Positions 45,601-60,600 of a DNA stretch of 64,000 bases are shown in pieces (position 1 is the stretch's first letter; every line of letters begins with the position of its first letter). The stretch covers positions 22,038,777 through 22,102,776 of the forward strand of contig OU744727.1 of NCBI GenBank assembly GCA_916613615.1. The letters are read 5' to 3'. Under the pieces are notes generated by a model that worked only from the letters and a program-made list of their open reading frames with translations, was not told the DNA's origin and made no database searches. Origin of the DNA: Steromphala cineraria. Taxonomy: Eukaryota > Mollusca > Gastropoda > Trochida > Trochidae. The position numbers and the translations under genes are program-made.

Positions 45601-48600
45601 TCCATTGAAGGAAGCATTAACATGATTCAGATATGACAAACGGTTTCCATGGTCCTATACTTACTGTCGTTGACGACGGCACACGAAGAGGTGGTTGCTT
45701 CACATCGACCGTGTATGGCGCCACAAGCACAGTGTCCGAGACAAGAGTAGGGTAGACAGCGCCTCACCAGCCATACAACACCTCCATCCTCTAGGCGCAC
45801 TTCTCTTAGGAGGGGCTCGCTCGTCAGACCAACCTGCAGACATTGAGCATCGGCCATCATACCTGAATATCTCATAGATAGTAGACTGGGGGACAGCACA
45901 ACACATGATGAAGCTCACCTTGTTAGTGGCTGTTATACTGACGAAGACGACCTGTCTGTAGTGGATGTCCTGTGTGGGTACTGTCGCAGTCTGCACCACT
46001 CCTTCTGGTCGCTCTATACCTTCTGATGTGTGAAGTACCAAAAAAGGCGTCCCGTCCTGCAGAAGTGACGCAAAAATGTATGAAATAAAATTGCATCACT
46101 AAAGTTCGATCTCACTTCTCTCTTTTCCTTGTTTCTTTTCCATTCTGCTAATTATCTCCAAACAAACTTTTAAATGACATCTTGTTGATATTAAGTAGCT
46201 AATATTAGTTACTGTTATCAACAGATCAAACCATACTCTCTCCCTATTAACTTCCATCCACATGGTAGCTTTAAGTATGTATTTGTTAAAATAAAGGGAT
46301 GTCATATCGGAGAAATCAATTTCCATGTACACTTTAGCCTGATTTGTTTTATTCTAAATCAGATTGTTATAACATTTGACCTGGTTCAGATCGGAGACGA
46401 AGGGTCTAGAGCCGAGGGAGAGAGTGTACGAGTCTAGCCCGGAGTGCAGATCAGAGAAACCCAGCCAGGAGAGGTTCATGCTGTTAGTCGTCCACTCCAT
46501 CCAGCCGGGCACCTGTCGTCTCAAGTCGGCCGCGTGATCCGTCTCCACAGCCAGGCTCCCTGCAACACAACCCTCATTAAATCTGAATGCACCGTGTTGC
46601 ATTCCTGAACTGAGAACTGCTCCAAAGATGTTGTTTCATTGATAGATGTTATATCCTTCCTTAAATTCAGACGATGAAACATTATTTCGTTCTAACCATT
46701 TCCTGGATACAAAATGTACAAATGTCACATTATACGCCTCCTTTCAAAGCAGTATCAGACAACCAACGATGCGCATAACGATTGATATTTTCGACCAATA
46801 TTAAAAGGAGATTGCTTTTCATAAAGCTTTCCCGATGGCACTTAAATCATCAAAATAATCTGGTATAAACATGTTTTATGAAATGAAATAATAGGTGCGC
46901 CCATTTGGGTGTCGCAAGCGCAACTTTTGAAAGGATTTTTATATATCTATATTTTGAACCCATCCTCTGAATCCGTCAATGTATATGGCCTTACGGCCTA
47001 CAATTAAAAAAACTCAACTTGACAGTAAACTATGTGCAGATATTGTGTTGTTCATTTATCTTGATATCATCATTTTGTAAAAACTTCATGATGATCCACA
47101 ATAAACGTGAAATTCATGGAAATTATGCTGTCTATACGTTTGGTTATAAAAGGTTTACCACGTACCTGTGTTAGGTGTTGATGAATCCACGAGCACAGAC
47201 TGGGAGAAGGCACTGGTACAGAGTCCAGCAGCATTGCATGCAGTGACCTTCACCTTGTACCTGCAGCCATCCTGCAGGCTTAGTCCCGTCAACACGTGCT
47301 TCTTCACGAAACCAGGAAGCTATCATAAACACAACCATTGGTCATAACCATACAATAAACGGGGGATAAACATTTGATAAACATCATACTAACACAAAAT
47401 GAACAATATCGAGGGGCTGAACAAGACGGAATGTATCTACTGTGTCTGCTACCTATACAAATATAATACCTCCACTGACGACCCGGGCTGATAACGGTTA
47501 CTCATTAGGCTATTTCAACGGAATAGAGCGTATTTAATTGATTTAGTGATAACTTACTAGGTTATCATGTGATAGATGGAGACTCCCATGAAATAATGTT
47601 TGGAACTAGATATGCATTTGTGCAGTAGCTGATAAAGAAGGTCAGGTGAGACAAACCTGCAGTGAGAGTGGGGCGAGATGCACGTGTGAGTGCGAGGAGA
47701 GGGAGAGATGGTGGGTCAGGATGGACGACTCGGGGTCAGTGAAGGTCCAGTGAACACTGAGAGCATTCCTGCTGACGGTGCTGCCAGCAACACGAGACGC
47801 AAAACCAGCTTCCAGCTCGGGCTGAAGGACCACCTCGGGGGGACTCGTGTCAACGTAGAAACCATTGGACGTCGCCTCGGAGAAACCACCTGCATATTTT
47901 CAAACATTTTGTGAGATGTTTATTTCTACTGAAGACATGGAACATTATATAAGTGGATATGCTTCATTGAATTGTATACCCAGCATGGTTAACGAATTTA
48001 AGATTCTGGAACATCCAATCACATAAACATGTGTATGGTTGAGCAGAATAATGTACATACCTGCTTTGTTGTAGGCCCGTACGGTAGTGTAGACTTTTTG
48101 TCCAACCGGAAGTTGTTGATCATGTGCTAAAGTGTGGAAGGCAAGCTCCTGGAGACCAGAGTTGGTACGGGAAAGAATGTCGTCTGCCCCAGGGGTTGTT
48201 CCCACTCGCCACTCGTAGTGAAGCAGGCCGGACTCGGGATCGGTGAAACCAACATACTTACAACCCAAGAAGGTTCTGGAAGACAGAAACCAACATAAGC
48301 CAGGACGTTATGGGCATAAGAAACCAAGAAATTGACAGAAACAAACCATCTAAAATACAGAAACCAATACATATCCATTATCCAGCCCAGAAACGTACAT
48401 GGAGTCAGAAATGAACAAAGCCCAGGAATTTATTAGAGTACAGAAAGTAACAAATTTACAGCACAGGAACGACAAAAACAAAAACACTTACAACCTAGAA
48501 ACATTCTTGAAGACAAACATACTTACAACCAAGAAATTGCTTTCGAAGGCGTAAATCAACATATTGAAAGCAGAAGGCAACTTAGGACAGCTTAGAAATA

Positions 48601-51600
48601 TCCTGGAATGCATCACCCAACATAACCCAAGAACGTTCACCTCAAGAAAATCCTACGTATAATGACCCAGGATACGTCAGAAAACCACAAGCGTTTAATG
48701 AAGTTTAATGACCAGGAAACCCCAGGCGTTTAATGAGGTTTAATGAGCAGGATACAGGGAATTTCATGTGCGGAGGAAATGTCAGGAAATGTCACGATAC
48801 TCAAGTAAACGTCAGGAAATTTTTGATCTATTTTCTTATATTAACTAAGTGTAAAATATTTTCTTATGGAAGAAGCCTTTGTAGGGGTTTATTCGTTCGT
48901 TCGTTTATTCGCAACAGGTTCGTAGATTATAATTACAGGTATAAAAAATGAAAACTGTTTTAAAAAATAACCAAATGATAACATACTGTGTTTAAATATA
49001 TTTCAAGGAAGAAACTGTATATAATCTGTTCCAGTAAAACAACTGAATGAATATCTTTATACTGTATGCTGTACCTTGATTACCAATTTGTAAAATGAAG
49101 GAAGAAAGGAAGAATAATGTCATAAGTCATCTTCTAGTCCCCTCTTTAGGGTGTTTTACATAAGACAGGCCGATAAATGAAATGTACTGTAATGTATGAA
49201 ATACTTCCTCTCTTATCTATGCTCGATAAGGTATAATTGTAAATGATATTATTTTTATACCAGTAAAAAAAACTTCCATTTCCTCTTATGAGGGATTGAA
49301 ATGTAGAATTATATAACTATGCAATGTATAATGGGCCGGTGGTCTAGTTACTGAATAAACTCTCTCTCTCTATGAGGGATTAAGAATCAGAATGAATTAG
49401 TTTACAATTTTGAAATACATGGCAACCATATATCATTTATACATATTATGTGACAACGGCATTACAAAGTATGCCAAAAGATTGGCTGCATAAAAAACAT
49501 GTGAAACTAACCTTATCGACAATGAAATCCTCTATATTTAAGCACATAAATCCATCAATGATTAGTGATAACACTATGTTGCAGCACATTGCAGTCTCTG
49601 CCTTACTTCATCACAAGTTAGGTACAAATGAATATGCAGAAATATAGGGAAAGAAACTTTGCATTGGGTCTTGGTTAACCTCTAACATCTGATTGGATAA
49701 CTAAATAAGAGTGACAAACAATGCCTCGAGTATTACTCACCTGTCAGCGTGGATTGTCAATACACGTGTCAATCTGTCTAATTGACGCCATAAGCTAATG
49801 AGGAAATGGTATCGTCTAATTGACACCAATAGTTAACGAGGGCTGAATGCTACAAAAACAGATTCCAATATACGGCTTACATTGATGAGCTTGTCTTTGA
49901 AAAGACAAATACATAACTGAATATATAGATACAGATATACAGGAACAGATATATAAGTGAAACATATTTCATTACACCAAAAATGCCAAAACCTGCTATC
50001 ATTGTGTTCATATTCAGTTATAATTTTGTTCGCGGTTTTAAAGAAAGAACACATAAAAATAAAATAAAATATAATTAATATTTCCCTTTTGTTGCATATA
50101 TCTTTAGCCCAGGGTTTTTTTTATAGTTTTGTACAAAAAGACATGACAACCTAAAATGAGTTAAAGATACTGCTTTATTTTGATGCCTGTATGCATCCTT
50201 GAAATAATTTTTTCCAATAGATTATTATCAAACAAGTTTTAGTTAAAAAACTTAAATGTAATATTTCGAATTAACTGATTAAAAAATTAAAAAGGCAGAA
50301 TGCATGTCAGTGCTAAGGGATGTATTTTTTGTCTTTTGGCGGATCGTACATGTTTTATTGTATTTCATCAAGTGCCAATTTTGTTGAAGATGAAACATAA
50401 AGAAACAAATTCTCTCTCTCTCTGTTTGATTTTTAGAGGAATTATAGGAAAAGTTTAATGAAATTTAAAACAAAATTACTTTTGTGACTTTGATATTGTT
50501 GAAATTGATGAAATTTGGAATTTAATTTTTAACTTTGATGCTAAAAATACTTTAAGGAAGAATTTTTTTTAAAAGATTAATGTAACACCGACAATTTTCA
50601 AAATATGTATACTTTTATCATATTAAAAGAAATGAAAGTGTTATCCCATTCATACATTCAAATTGATTATGTCATACCCCTTAATATGAACTTACATATA
50701 TGAATGTGTCCCTGGATGCACCAGAGAGTATCAACAAAACGTTATTGCTTACGTGTGGCAACTTGATATTTGATATTTTTGTATGGGAATTTTCATATGT
50801 TCTATTACAACTGACCGTGCTTTTCTTTGATAGATTATTTGGCATATCATCCTATTGACATAAGCTGCGTATCGTAGGTGTTTTATGATATCCATGAGAG
50901 ATATTGTTTTTGTTCATTTTCTCTACAGATGAGAACCTCATTCTGTAGAATCCTTTTCCTTTTTCTTTCTATTCTTGTTTTATATTTTGTTGAAAACATT
51001 TGTCAATGTCTGTCTATAAACTCAAAAACCTACATTATTGATTGTCTGAAAAAAGTTTCAATGCTGTGTCTTTCGCCAGGTAACTGGTTACATGTGTACC
51101 TTGTATATATTTCATGCTTTGTTTCCTGTCATTGTAACATTTTGCGCGAACCCACCCAACAAAAATTAAACATCCCTTTTCTAGAAAATGATTGATATAA
51201 TGCAATATAGACAAGCGGTGGGTTCATTTGTATGTCATATCCATAGCAAATCTGCCTTTAAGTTTAGAAAACAGTGTTACCCGCTCTCAGTATTATGTCT
51301 TTATAGCAAACAGATTTCCCTGATTATTGTTCTTTTACTTTTGATTTGTGGCGATGTTCATCCAAATCCTGGACCATTTCAAAACATTAACTTGAAAGTA
51401 GTTCATATAAATGTACGGAGCATAAGAGATAAATTAGACCTACTCCAGGCCGAATTGGAATCATATGATATTATTTGTGTAACAGAAACATGGTTACATA
51501 ACGGTATTAACAACACAGATGTAAACATTCCCGGATTCCACTTACCATTAAGAAAGGACAGACAAAGCAGAGGTGGAGGTGTAGCGATATATATTAAAAA

Positions 51601-54600
51601 ACATTTATCATTTGAATGTATGCCTAACCTAGACATGCATGGGCTTGAAGCAATTTGGGTTAAAATAAGATGTAAAAAACGAAGTTATCTCATTGGAACT
51701 TTTTATCGGGCAGACAAAAGCAACGATTATTGGGATTTAATAGAAGAATCTATAAGTAACGCTATTGATTTAGGAATGATTACGATTATAACTGGAGACT
51801 TTAATGAAGATCTTCTTGTTACAAATTCAAGCAGAGTTGACCAACTAAAGTTGATAAATGGATTATCTCAAATCATTACCGATCCTACAAGGATTACTCC
51901 CCATTCTAGTACTTTGATTGATCTAATATTTGTGTCACATGTTGCCTCTGTACTAGAATCCGGTGTACTTGATCCTATATGTAGTGACCACTGTCCTGTG
52001 TTTGTTACTTTAAAAGAAAACGTTACAAAAATACATTCTTTTAAACGGAAAATTTATGACTATAACTTAACTGATATTGAATCTCTTTCCGATGAACTTA
52101 GTTCTTTTGATTGGAACACAATCCTTTCCTTAAGTGATATTAATCAAGTAGCAGATCAGTTAACCAAATCGATTTTAGACCTTTGCAACAAATATGTTCC
52201 AAATAAAATTGTTACTATCAGACCAAATGATGCTCCATGGATGAATAATGAAACTCGGAGTTTGATTCGAAAACGTAATCGCTTACATAAAATTGCTAAA
52301 AAGCGGAATTTACCCACCGATTGGAACAAATTTAGACAATTTAGAAATATAACTATTAAATCTGTCAGATCTGCAAAACAGTCATATATTGATAAAATTG
52401 ATACAATTATTAACGAAAAGCATGGAACAAAAATCTGGTGGCGCCTTATTAAGAACTACAAAAAAGGTAAGACTTCTTTGAACTCTTTCCCCCCTATTAT
52501 TCATAACAATCAACTTTATGATGATAGTACTGAAATTGCACATATAATGAATGAATATTTCATCGACCAAACAAAAGTTGATTATCCAGATAGAAATATT
52601 GATGAAGATGTTTCGTACACTGACAAATCTTTATGTGATGTGTATTTATACCCTAATGAAGTGTATGATATTCTTTCATCTTTAGACACTACAAAAGCAT
52701 TAGGTCCTGACGGAATTAGCAACAAATTTCTTAAAATGAATGCTCAATTTCTGGCTTCTCCCCTAACAGATGTCTTTAATCAGTCTCTTTCAGGAAACAC
52801 TTTCCCTCAAGTTTGGAAAGAGGCCTCAGTGGTCCCTATTCACAAAAAAGGTAACACCGATGACTGTTCGAATTATAGACCTGTTGCCCTTACAAGCTGC
52901 TTAGCAAAGGTTTTTGAGAAGTGCGTTTTTAAACATGTTTTCAATTACTTTAGAGTTAATGATATACTCACCAACCTCCAATCCGGTTTTACACCAGGGG
53001 ATTCAACTGTTAATCAATTAACTTATCTTTATGATTTCATTGCCGGTGCAGTAGATAAAGGTAAGGAAATAAGAGCTATTTTTTGCGACGTTAGCAAGGC
53101 TTTCGACAAGGTGTGGCACAAAGGTATTATATTTAAGTTAAAAAGATATGGTATAAATGGTAATCTTCTAAAGTGGTTTGAGAGTTATCTTGACAAAAGA
53201 GAACAACGTGTTGTTATTAATGGATGTAGATCAGATAATAGTACTATTTTTGCTGGCGTACCCCAGGGCTCAGTCTTAGGACCACTTTTATTCATTATTT
53301 ATATGAATGATATAGTTGAAGGAATAAGTTGTAACATACGCCTCTTTGCGGATGATACTTCTTTGTATGCAATCATTGGTGATCCCGAGGAAACAGCTAT
53401 CAATATGAACGAGGATCTACAGCGTATTGCTGAATGGGCAGAAAAGTGGCAAGTATCGTTTAACCCAACTAAGACAGAATCTGTTCACTTTACACGTAAA
53501 TCACAACCAACTCCAATGCCGAATCTAAACATGAATGGTAAGGACATTACTTCTGTTCAGGATCATAAACATTTAGGCCTCATTTTACAGCATGATTGCT
53601 CATGGAATGAGCACATAAACGATATTGCAAACAAGGTTGCGCCAATGGTAAATTGCCTCAGGAGCCTTAAATATCGCTTAAATCGGAAAACATTAGAAAC
53701 CATGTACAAACAATTTATACTTCCTATTTTTGATTATTGCAGTCATATTTGGGACAACTGTACCAACCAACAAGCAGATACCCTCGAAAAGCTTAATATT
53801 GATGCCTTAAGAACTATTTGTGGTGCTGTTCGTGGTACTAGTCATAATAAGATCTATAAAGAAACTAATTGTCAGCCACTTTTCGAAAGAAGATTTGTTC
53901 AGAAAATGACTATGTTTTATAAAATGGTTAATAATATAACGCCAACTTATCTAAGTGATCTAGTACCGCCTAGGTTATCTGAGGTAAGTGATTATAATCT
54001 ACGTAATGATTCGAATCTTCAGACCTTACAATGTAAAACTGTGAATTATGCAAGATCTTTTCTACCAAGCTCTGTCAAGTTATGGAATTCATTGCCAACT
54101 GAATTAAGAGAAATACAGTCACTGACAGCATTTAAAAGTGTGATTAAAAAAGATACTAATACATACAGTCATTTTGATTTGAACAGTGGTAGTAGATTTT
54201 GTCAAATTACACATACTCGACTACGGCTGGAATGTAGTGACCTTCATGCACACAAATATGAACGATTTATATTCCCTTCTGCATTTTGCCCTTGTGGCCA
54301 TTATTATGAAGATTCATTGCATTATTTCTTTCTTTGTCCTCTATATAGCAGCATACGTCAAACCATGTACTATTATACGAAAGGATTCGACCTAAAATCA
54401 GTTCTTTTCGGAAGTCAATTATCATCCCCAAATGTAAACAAAGAACTTTTAATATCCGTTCACTCGTTTATAAATTTAACAGGCAGATTTGACTCTAAGT
54501 AGTTTTACAATGAATAATGATATTTAGCAATGATTGGAGTTTCTCTCAGACATATTATTCATGTTGTGTATTCATTATTTTGCAATGATTTGTGTTCTTT

Positions 54601-57600
54601 TCTTTCAAATATTTTTTTGAAATTGTATATCCATCATGTCATGTTTATAACTCTGTGTATCCCGGAGCGGTATTCATATAAGCTTTGGCTTGTTTACCAA
54701 TCCGGTTCCGTTCTTGGAAATAAATATGTTTAAACCATACCCCTTAATGGCCAGTTGTAATGCTCCTAATCAGTAATGACTGCCCTCAACTAGAAGTGCT
54801 TAATCAATGAACTATGGCAAAGATTGACAAATATGCATGTGGTTTAAACACAAAAGAAGGAACCGGATTGGTAAACAACCAAATGTTTATATTTATTCCA
54901 CGCGGAAATATGCATGTTCTAGTTCGCCTCTATAATGTAATAAAAAACCTTTTATTGTGTGTATCTATGAATAAAAAATTGAAACTTTATTACCTTTATT
55001 AAAGGCCAGGGTCGAAAATGAAAGTTACAGGACGTCAGATTGCACATGCTCAAAACATTGAGGTCTTGTCTTGGGTTATCTTATTGCTTTGAATGTGATA
55101 TCCCCTGTAGTGAAATCCTCTGAAGAAATGTGATTGAAAATACAGAAATTCAAAAACTAATCAAATTTCCACAAATCAGTTTTAAAATCAGTAGCCCAAC
55201 GTCAGGAATGCATGTGGGTATGAATTAACAGAGACTATATTAAAATCTCGAGTGTTCCTTTGAGTAATATATTACAACTGCATATCACACTTTAAGTTCT
55301 TAATAAAATAGACTTGATCTACGTACTCTGATTATAGGGCAGTAAATTGTTTTATCTATTTTTTATATCAAAATGTTGGAATGTGTTATTACAACACATT
55401 AACTGACATATCAGGTTATATGAATTTACAAATGAATTAACTAAGACATTCCAATATTGACGAATTAAATATACTCCAACAATTACCAGTACAAGTGCCT
55501 GTACCTGAATACGAAGTACCTGTAGGCAATACACATTTAAAGGGCAGACCCGCGCGAGGACATATTTACTAACGAGACTTTTATAACAGGGCCATAAAAA
55601 GTTCAAAGATACAGAGATAATGACTTTTCTTGACTTATGCTGGAATATTCCAGCATGGTTAAAAATCTTTACATATCTATTATCGTAATGTGTCTATATC
55701 CGTTCCACATACAATTTATAAACATGAAATAATTGTAATATTTTCTGTTTGTGACTTGTAACTTGTTTATGAAGAATGTTCACGTACCACAAAAAGGAAG
55801 AAAAAAAAGAAACGTTCACGTTATACAAACGGTTCAGACATAAAACTATATTAATAATAAGAATATGTGATAAAAGGGAATGTAAATTCAGGAACAAATA
55901 ACTGACATTCTCAGTAAAATGCATTAAAATGTAATAACTTTACAAGATAATAATTACAAATAAAGATTCATATATTTGTTGGTCTGTTTTTAATCTTATA
56001 AATCACCGATAATATACAATCATAGAAAAACAAAACATCATTCACATTCTATTTGTTTTAAAAAGGCATGATTCTGTCTTAGAGACATAAAATAGGTTAA
56101 AATGTTAATCCATGTCACAGAGTGTATCTAATAACATCTTTATGCAATATTATTATGCTTTATTATATATTCCTGGTGTTTAGGTATTCCTGTTCCAATT
56201 TTATTTTATTATTTTAATAACCACTTTGGGATTTATGTTTGAAATATGTTGAAAGATAGTTTAAATAAATATTTTCAGTTTCTGGAGTCAGCGTTTGCCT
56301 TGATATGATCATGTGTTTACGTAAGTTAATCACAGAGAACCATACCTATAACTACATATATAACTATTAAGATCGTTTATAAAAAAATATATTTAGCAAC
56401 AAACCTTATAGATATAGAGATTACGATATGAGGAAGAAAAAATCAATTTGTATTATATCAAAAGATAAAAGACGCCATTTATTTTCTGTCAAAATATATG
56501 TTAAAATACACACAAGTATACACTAGTGAAGAATGTCTAGATAACATTTGCTTCAGTGGGCTTTTCTTCACTTCTTTATAAAAGATATTTCAGTAAAACA
56601 AACATCAAAGACAATCATTTATCATAGTAATTTGATAGTCACTCATTATGTGAATTGCATATCACCCTTGCTTTTTGAGAAATTATGTTTTACCTACTTC
56701 ATAAATTGACAAATCAAGTTATATGAATTTGCAAATCTAATTAGAAAAGAAATCATAATTTTGACATATAAATCGAATTCAGCAACTAAGCATCTGCATT
56801 TGCAAACGAGATACATGTAGGCAATACACAAATACTGCTGAACCAGGCGGGACTCCTCGAGATCTTTATTAGAGGGTCATAAAAAGATCAAAGACAGCGA
56901 AGTTGTCTTTGTGGCGTTTGTGAGAAGTGTCTTAAGTTATCTTTGAATAACTCAAAACCATGATTTATATTGTTATATATTATAATATGATATATAATAA
57001 AATGTGTGGATTATAGATGAATTTCGTTCTATAAATAATATAGATCAATGAATTTCGTTGTATAGATAGATAAATAATATTCACTTATGCCAACTTGAAG
57101 TTGCGTGAGATTAACAATCTGTATTTCAGTACTTATAAGTAGATTCAAATTTAAATCACATCATTAAGTATTTGCTTGTAAGATATTCGTTCCAGATAAC
57201 GTTACATACATGTAATATATTTATATGTAGTAACTGAGTATTGTTATTTGTTAATAATGGCAATAGTTTTTTCCTATCTTGGTAACTGAAATAGTAAGAT
57301 ATTTTCCTGTAGATTTGTATATACTTCATATATCTTCAAGTTAAGATATAACAACATCCTTTAGAATTCTTCATTAAAGGAAATATGAGAAAAAGTAATT
57401 ACTGGGTCAAATATACTAAACATGGAAATGTAATCAGTTCACAACACAATTGTACATGAGACTTATGTATGAGACTTATAAATTACAGTAAATGCATAGT
57501 CATAGGGAAACAAAATGACATTATTATTTGTTTGGAAAAGGGTTCATTCTGCATTATAAATTAAAGTCTTCAATAAAGTGGAAAACAATAAATAAAAAGT

Positions 57601-60600
57601 AGATGCATCTGGACGCATTCTAGGTCCTAGGTACATGACATAATATTCGAAAATAACATACCGTTTACAGAGAATAAAAATAATTAATGCAGAAACCTTT
57701 CAAACAGTGTGACTACGGACCCGTCCTGCGTTGAACATTATTGATATGTTAACAACACAACTTGGGACATGAGAGAAGAGGAGTTTGACACTGAGTCATT
57801 AATGACAGCAAGCAATCAGTCATGAATGGCCACCAACTGGACCCCTGTCACTACACTATGGCTAAAACAACATAATATACACTCTTGGAAATCTCCTATG
57901 ACTATAAAAACAGGTTAACATCAAAGATATTGTAATACATAGAAAAGAAAACATAATTTGTTTGTCACTGAGGTATCAATAAGGATGTTGTGATATCTTA
58001 ATATGGATTAATTAAGAATTAAGAAGAGTTTATCTCCATCTATTGAATTAACTGTGATATTAGACACGGATTAATCAAGAGTATTAATTCATAAGATGTG
58101 AATCTCATATGATTACAAAGACTCTGTCATGATGTTAGGTCAGGGAGAATGTGTAATCAATGCTAAAAGATCATATTATCAAATAATTGCATAGTTGTAT
58201 ACATATGAATAAAGTGTAAAACAAGTGACTTTATTCATAAACAACAATGCAATAACTATTTGAATTGAATTTATAACTATGAATAAAATAGGGTAATTAC
58301 ACATGGATATTTGATAGGTCATTAAATATAAAATTCCGTTTGCTGATCTGTTTTGATCATTTATACAAACGCCAAGAAGATAAAGAACAAGTCATTGTGA
58401 GTTTACAAAAATTATCTAGTTATCTTTACAAACGCCAACACGAAAACGAATTGCTGCATTCAAGTCTAAGACGAGTGTGTATTATTGGAGAAAATCTACT
58501 ACCGCAATTTAAATTTAAATTATTTTACATGATAGTTTCATGTGCTATAGCTTATATTCTTCATTTATCCTTTTTTATTTCATATAAGTAAATCATTTTA
58601 ATTACATTCTTCATTGAGAATGAATCACTTGAGATCAAGCTTAAAGTCAATCTCAGGCAGGATATATTTGATAAACGTAAAGAAATCCAAAAGAATTGAC
58701 CCAGTTATATATTGTGCAAATTAATTACTTCACAGATATTGTCTTTTTCACAAGGATACCAATGGCCGTCCGATGAATGTGTTTAGCTACAGCTATAGAA
58801 CGTTCTTAGTACATGCAAGTTTATCCAACAGAGTTAGCTGTATAGTCAAAAAAGAAACCAGATTGGAAAACAAGTAAATAATGCTTATATTAATGCCGCT
58901 CCCTTACAAAATACAGTTAAATTATAGTGACGCACACATGGACAGATCTGTACACATATAATATGCAGAGACAACAATGATTTTGAAATATACAACTAGC
59001 AATCTAATTTAATACTCTATAATCAACTGATTCTCATATACCATCTTTTTGTGCAGCCAGTTGAATTTGATTCTCTTAACATTTATTTCCAATAAATTCA
59101 AGGTCTGTTTTACCAAGTACAATAGATTTGGAATGATAAGCGAAATGACATAACAAATTTAGAATCTCAAAAGGTATTCACTGAAAAAAATACCTCTCAG
59201 TTAGTACACTATTTTAAATTTGAATTACGGTAGCCGATTTCGTCAAATTATGTACTGTAGGCTTTGTTTAGGCTGTAGTGATCTAGATTTTAATAAATGA
59301 GATGATTTTAGCTAATTGTCTGCATTGACCTACATGTATGTACCCGACCTGATCATTGTTGAAATGACCTTTGAAGACAGAGGCCAAAATGTGTTGCTTA
59401 ATCTGATCAAATCAGTGATGGATTAATGTGCATTTGATGGAATATTGATACTCATAGCCCCATTTCTTAAGTGAGAAAAGTTTGGGCAAACCAGTAAATA
59501 ATGAGATTAGCGCCTCATGAACACGTGGGATCGTCTGAAATATGCCTTTCAAATTTATTAAAATCTAATTCACAGTGGTAGACATTGAGGATTATATGCA
59601 CCAATAACATAATACAAGATAAATAATTAACTGAAAATAAACACAATGATATAATATTTATTAATCCAGATTCAGTTTTTATATAATGAGGTATTTTACT
59701 TACAATTCAGGGTTTTATTTTATCTGTATAAAAATGTAATTTGTCTTGGGTTTTTTTTTTTGGGGTTTCTGAAAAGTTTAAAGCTTTATTGGTTGTTTTC
59801 CTAGATGCTTTTTACAATTATTTTTCTTCAACTTTGCATATGTCAGAGTGTTCAACATCAAGCTTATCTATGTTAGCCGTTAATTGGGAACTGTTATTGT
59901 AACAATCAGCCCTCGTTAGCCCCTGCTGTCAAGTTGACAATATATCACAGATTGGCACCTGCTGTGTATACAGACTTACAGGTGGGCATACTCAAGCTAT
60001 CGCTTGTCACGTGTGTCTCTTATAACAATATGATGCAGTATCTGATTATTGAAATCCGAATGGTTAAGAAAGAACCAATGAGATGATTTTAGCTAAATGT
60101 CTGCATTGACCTATGTACCCGACCTGATCATTGTTGAAATTATCTTTGAAGACAGAGGCCAAAATGTGTTGCTTTATCTGATCAAATCAGTGATGCATTA
60201 ATGTGCATTTGATGGAATATTGGTACTCATATTCGGAAAAGGTAAGTTTCACATGCTTTTGCAGCCTATCTTTTGGCAAACTTGGTAATTTGATATGTAG
60301 TTTGTATATATGGTTGCCATGTATTTTAATTGTTTGATATCGAAATTTGAAAGATTGTTACTATGTCAAATACATTAGATTACTTTGTCCCTTTGTAACA
60401 AGAAGATAAGGAAGAACAATGTATGTTTTGTTTAAACATTTTTTAACAAATTAATCATGCAATTATTTTGGTAAACGTAGAAGCATGATAAATGAAGTAA
60501 GTACATATGAAATAGACAAAAAGATATTTACAAATTTACAGATAAGCTCAAATTATAAAATATCTTATCTATCACTGGTTTTTTTATCAAAAGATTTTTG

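Larger units (their letters stand above)
51188..55003 (+). mobile_element. APE-type non-LTR retrotransposon (LINE), ends approximate
   Basis: One complete EN-RT ORF followed by about 500 bp of AT-rich 3' sequence with AATAAA-like motifs. The 5' UTR probably starts upstream of 51188. No flanking duplication was found, so both ends are uncertain. It lies in the intron antisense to the host gene. Confidence 0.8.

Noticed and set aside
49450..49647. 65-residue plus-strand frame
   Set aside because: Its counterpart in the inverted copy near 60.1 kb is full of stops, so there is no sign of coding constraint.
50878..51195. Possible LINE ORF1 overlapping the main ORF by 8 bases
   Set aside because: Hydrophobic, no zinc knuckle, RRM or coiled coil, and its frame opens with GTG rather than a well-placed ATG. 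Kept only as possible 5' UTR.
58340..58591. 83-residue plus-strand frame with LYKRQ twice
   Set aside because: Sits in AT-rich intron sequence with no splice or promoter context; probably chance.
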